Shown piece after piece: positions 21,653 to 23,100 of a stretch of 23,100 nucleotides of DNA. The stretch comes from a virus. Both the position numbers and the translations under genes were made by a program. Location of the stretch: the IMG/VR virus record IMGVR_UViG_3300027971_001801, positions 1 to 23,100 of that record. One strand, 5' to 3'. Under the pieces are notes generated by a model that saw nothing but the letters and a program-made list of their open reading frames with translations, was not told the origin of the DNA and searched no databases. Within the stretch, counting starts at the first letter, position 1, and each line of letters starts with the position of its first letter.

Positions 21653-21773
21653 ATTGAGTGTGTGCCCAGCGCAGGAAACGTTCTAGTCCTTCCTTGTCTT
21701 CCGGATAACTTTCCAAGTAAATCTTGGCCAAGCGATTGACAATTTCAAATATTTGTGGTTCAGTATAAGGCAT
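21627..21773 (-). CDS. Small 48-residue helical protein
   Basis: A short intact frame beginning MPYTEPQIFEIVNRLAK and ending HTQYGYKYGNS before TAA at 21629-21627. It is amphipathic and helical, with no cysteine or membrane segment. Its ATG begins one base after the TAA of the preceding gene (TAATATG), the same junction found at 18836-18830, and the next gene starts inside its end. Without it there would be an unexplained gap of about 120 bases in an otherwise gapless operon. No function is known. Confidence 0.75.
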   Translation of the reverse strand: MPYTEPQIFEIVNRLAKIYLESYPEDKEGLERFLRWAHTQYGYKYGNS

Positions 21774-21774
21774 A

Positions 21775-22275
21775 TTACCAACTCTTGTTGTAGTCTACTA
21801 TCTCACAGTTGCGACTAATGTCTTTGACAAAGTACACACAGTCAGGGTCAGGATCATCGTTTAATGGCACTGCAAGCAACTGTCCGTTCTTTAGTTTAGG
21901 TGCATACCAGCTCACTTCGTGATACACGTCTAGTATTTCAATGTCTGGGAATGACGGACGGAAACTTGTAAGTGGGTTGAACTGAAACACTCTAAAGCCA
22001 CGGTCATTAATTGATGTCAGCGGCAGCACTTCCAAGTCACCTATTTCAGGCTCACCAATAAGGATTTGCCAGTCCATGGGCATCTTTATGGTGTTCTCAC
22101 CAATACGTAGCACAAGTGCAGGTGCATTAAAACTCTCTAAAAAGATCAGCGGAATGAAATGATAATCTGGTTCTTGTGGGTTTGAGTTGTCTAGTATAGC
22201 AAACCGCATGTCATCTACTTCTTCAGGCAAATGATCTAGGTCGTAATGGATGTTGTCTAAGGTTAAAATTCGCAT
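21775..22275 (-). CDS. Conserved T4-like phage hypothetical protein
   Basis: A 166-residue acidic, beta-rich protein (MRILTLDNIHYDLDHLPEEV start). It includes IGENTIKMPMDWQILIGE in the middle, a strongly patterned DLEVLPLTSINDRGFRVFQF stretch, and LLAVPLNDD near the end. I recall relatives in T4-like cyanophages and marine phages without a firm function. It follows uvsW and is the first gene after a sigma70-like promoter. Because the expected transcription start is at or next to the ATG and no ribosome binding site is present, the message may be leaderless unless it is also read through from uvsW. Confidence 0.8.
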   Translation of the reverse strand: MRILTLDNIHYDLDHLPEEVDDMRFAILDNSNPQEPDYHFIPLIFLESFNAPALVLRIGENTIKMPMDWQILIGEPEIGDLEVLPLTSINDRGFRVFQFNPLTSFRPSFPDIEILDVYHEVSWYAPKLKNGQLLAVPLNDDPDPDCVYFVKDISRNCEIVDYNKSW

Positions 22276-22281
22276 GTTGTT

Positions 22282-22310
22282 ATAATATACTGTTGTGTGA
22301 TAAAAGTCAA
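22282..22310 (-). promoter_or_regulatory. Sigma70-like promoter for the 22275-17904 operon
   Basis: The minus strand reads TTGACT (22310-22305), a 17-base spacer and TATTAT (22287-22282): five of six consensus bases in each box at ideal spacing. The -35 box overlaps the stop region of uvsW. The expected start of transcription, near 22275, coincides with the ATG of the first gene. Confidence 0.65.
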
Positions 22311-23100
22311 CCTAACTTCATCCAATCAAGTTTCTCTTGTGTAAAAGGATAGTTGGCTTCTCGATAAAACTGTTTGCGCTTGGTCAAATGGCGCTTGGCG
22401 AATTTACAAGTTGACGTTATATCCCAGATTTGCACATGGTCTTTGTCTTCCGCTTTTCTAATACCTCGGCCAATGCTCTGGATGACTCTAACAAAACTTT
22501 TGCCAGGCTCCACAAGAACAAGGTTGAAAATCCTAGGAATATTAATACCCACGGCAGCCACACCATATGTGGCCACGATGATTTTATCAGTTGCCTCAGC
22601 CACTTCATCATACTCAGCTTGCCTCTTTGATCCTTTGGTAGCACCAGATACAAACACCGCCTTGTCTCCCAGCCTTGCAACCAATTGTCTCCCACACTCG
22701 GTTCGATCTACCAGCACCAAAGTGTTGCCTGTTTCGTTGACTTGACGAACCAAGTCTGCCATGGTGTCTAGTCGTCCAGACTCTTCCAGCAGGTATTTGA
22801 GTTCGCTCTGGTAGTCTTTGTATTCCACGTGATCAATTAATTGCACAATGTTCACATGGCAGTTGGCCAACACACCTTGTTGTTGCAGTTCACTGGCGCT
22901 GAGTTTGCCAATCACCGGACCAAGGCTTACAAGTAATGCTTGGCTTTCAAACTTTTCTTTGGGCACAGTACCGGTTAATCCCCAGCGAATCGGCACTGTT
23001 GACATCACGCCTGTGAGTAAAGTTTTTAGTGCATCTGCTTTGGCCATGTGTACTTCGTCTACAATAACGCACACAACGTCTTCAAGAAACTCACCAATGG
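22307..23100 (-). CDS. uvsW: UvsW-type helicase, C-terminal part
   Basis: The frame is open to the right edge of the window, so the N-terminus and Walker A region are missing; about 264 residues are present. Visible superfamily 2 motifs in order are motif II DEVH (VCVIVDEVHMAKA), motif III LTGT, motif IV NTLVLVDR, motif V IIVATYGVAAVGINIPR and motif VI QSIGRGIRKA. In T4, UvsW remodels branched DNA, unwinds R-loops and helps move replication from origin-dependent to recombination-dependent initiation. The C-terminus is basic and aromatic (CKFAKRHLTKRKQFYREANY), as in UvsW. A GTG at 23074 could be mistaken for the start but lies inside the helicase core. Confidence 0.92.
   Translation of the reverse strand, partial: IGEFLEDVVCVIVDEVHMAKADALKTLLTGVMSTVPIRWGLTGTVPKEKFESQALLVSLGPVIGKLSASELQQQGVLANCHVNIVQLIDHVEYKDYQSELKYLLEESGRLDTMADLVRQVNETGNTLVLVDRTECGRQLVARLGDKAVFVSGATKGSKRQAEYDEVAEATDKIIVATYGVAAVGINIPRIFNLVLVEPGKSFVRVIQSIGRGIRKAEDKDHVQIWDITSTCKFAKRHLTKRKQFYREANYPFTQEKLDWMKLG

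Noticed and set aside
22374-22745. Plus-strand open frame of 123 codons
   Set aside because: It lies wholly antisense to clear helicase motifs IV-VI of UvsW and has no ribosome binding site or family resemblance.
23072-23074. GTG as the start of the UvsW frame
   Set aside because: The frame continues open to the window edge and a start here would omit the Walker A half of the helicase, so the gene is partial, not short.

Overview
The window reads as part of the genome of an uncultured T4-like tailed phage (large myophage, aquatic metagenome type). The grounds are a UvsW-type helicase (cut by the right edge), a gp41-type replicative helicase next to a gp61-type CHC2/Toprim primase, several fibre or tail proteins, T4-type late promoter motifs (NATAAATA), and dense small genes joined by ATGA or TAATATG junctions. 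Nearly everything is on the minus strand; only a repeat fibre gene (11303-12976) and a small conserved gene (17552-17929) are on the plus strand. No gap longer than about 70 bases lacks a gene, and I saw no tRNA, CRISPR array, IS element or integrase. The phage IscU and IscA closely resemble those of beta/gammaproteobacterial ISC systems, so a proteobacterial host with an isc operon is a reasonable inference, not a demonstrated fact.

Layout, read in transcription direction on the minus strand (right to left). (1) 23100-22307: C-terminal part of UvsW. (2) 22275-17904: nine tightly coupled genes behind a sigma70-like promoter. They include a methyltransferase, a possible gp62-like clamp-loader subunit, an SGNH-like protein, a zinc-finger protein and, last, a 192-residue miniature relative of the DNA polymerase III alpha subunit (DnaE). 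(3) 17531-16452: a late virion gene. (4) 16413-12973: primase, helicase and a possible glycosyltransferase. (5) 12976-11303, plus strand: a fibre with about thirteen 17-residue repeats. (6) 11272-8135: three coupled genes ending in a fusion of a Pol-beta-like nucleotidyltransferase with a DUF6267/ligase-like KxDG domain. (7) 8121-7589: a self-contained late unit with a TATAAATA promoter, a 5' stem-loop, a strong ribosome binding site, one gene and an intrinsic terminator. (8) 7570-5122: five coupled genes, including a coiled-coil membrane protein of XhlA/holin-accessory shape. (9) 5112-1898: a perfect-consensus sigma70 promoter followed by iscU, a B12-binding radical SAM enzyme, iscA and a PD-(D/E)XK exonuclease. 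(10) 1878-1: a pectate-lyase-fold tail spike and the start of one more gene.

The most unusual system is the iscU / radical SAM / iscA / exonuclease operon. A phage carries both the Fe-S scaffold and an A-type carrier around one Fe-S enzyme, behind a promoter that host RNA polymerase should recognise strongly. The miniature DnaE relative and the nucleotidyltransferase/ligase-like fusion are the next most notable. Function calls rest on motif recognition by eye; no database or structure search was possible.
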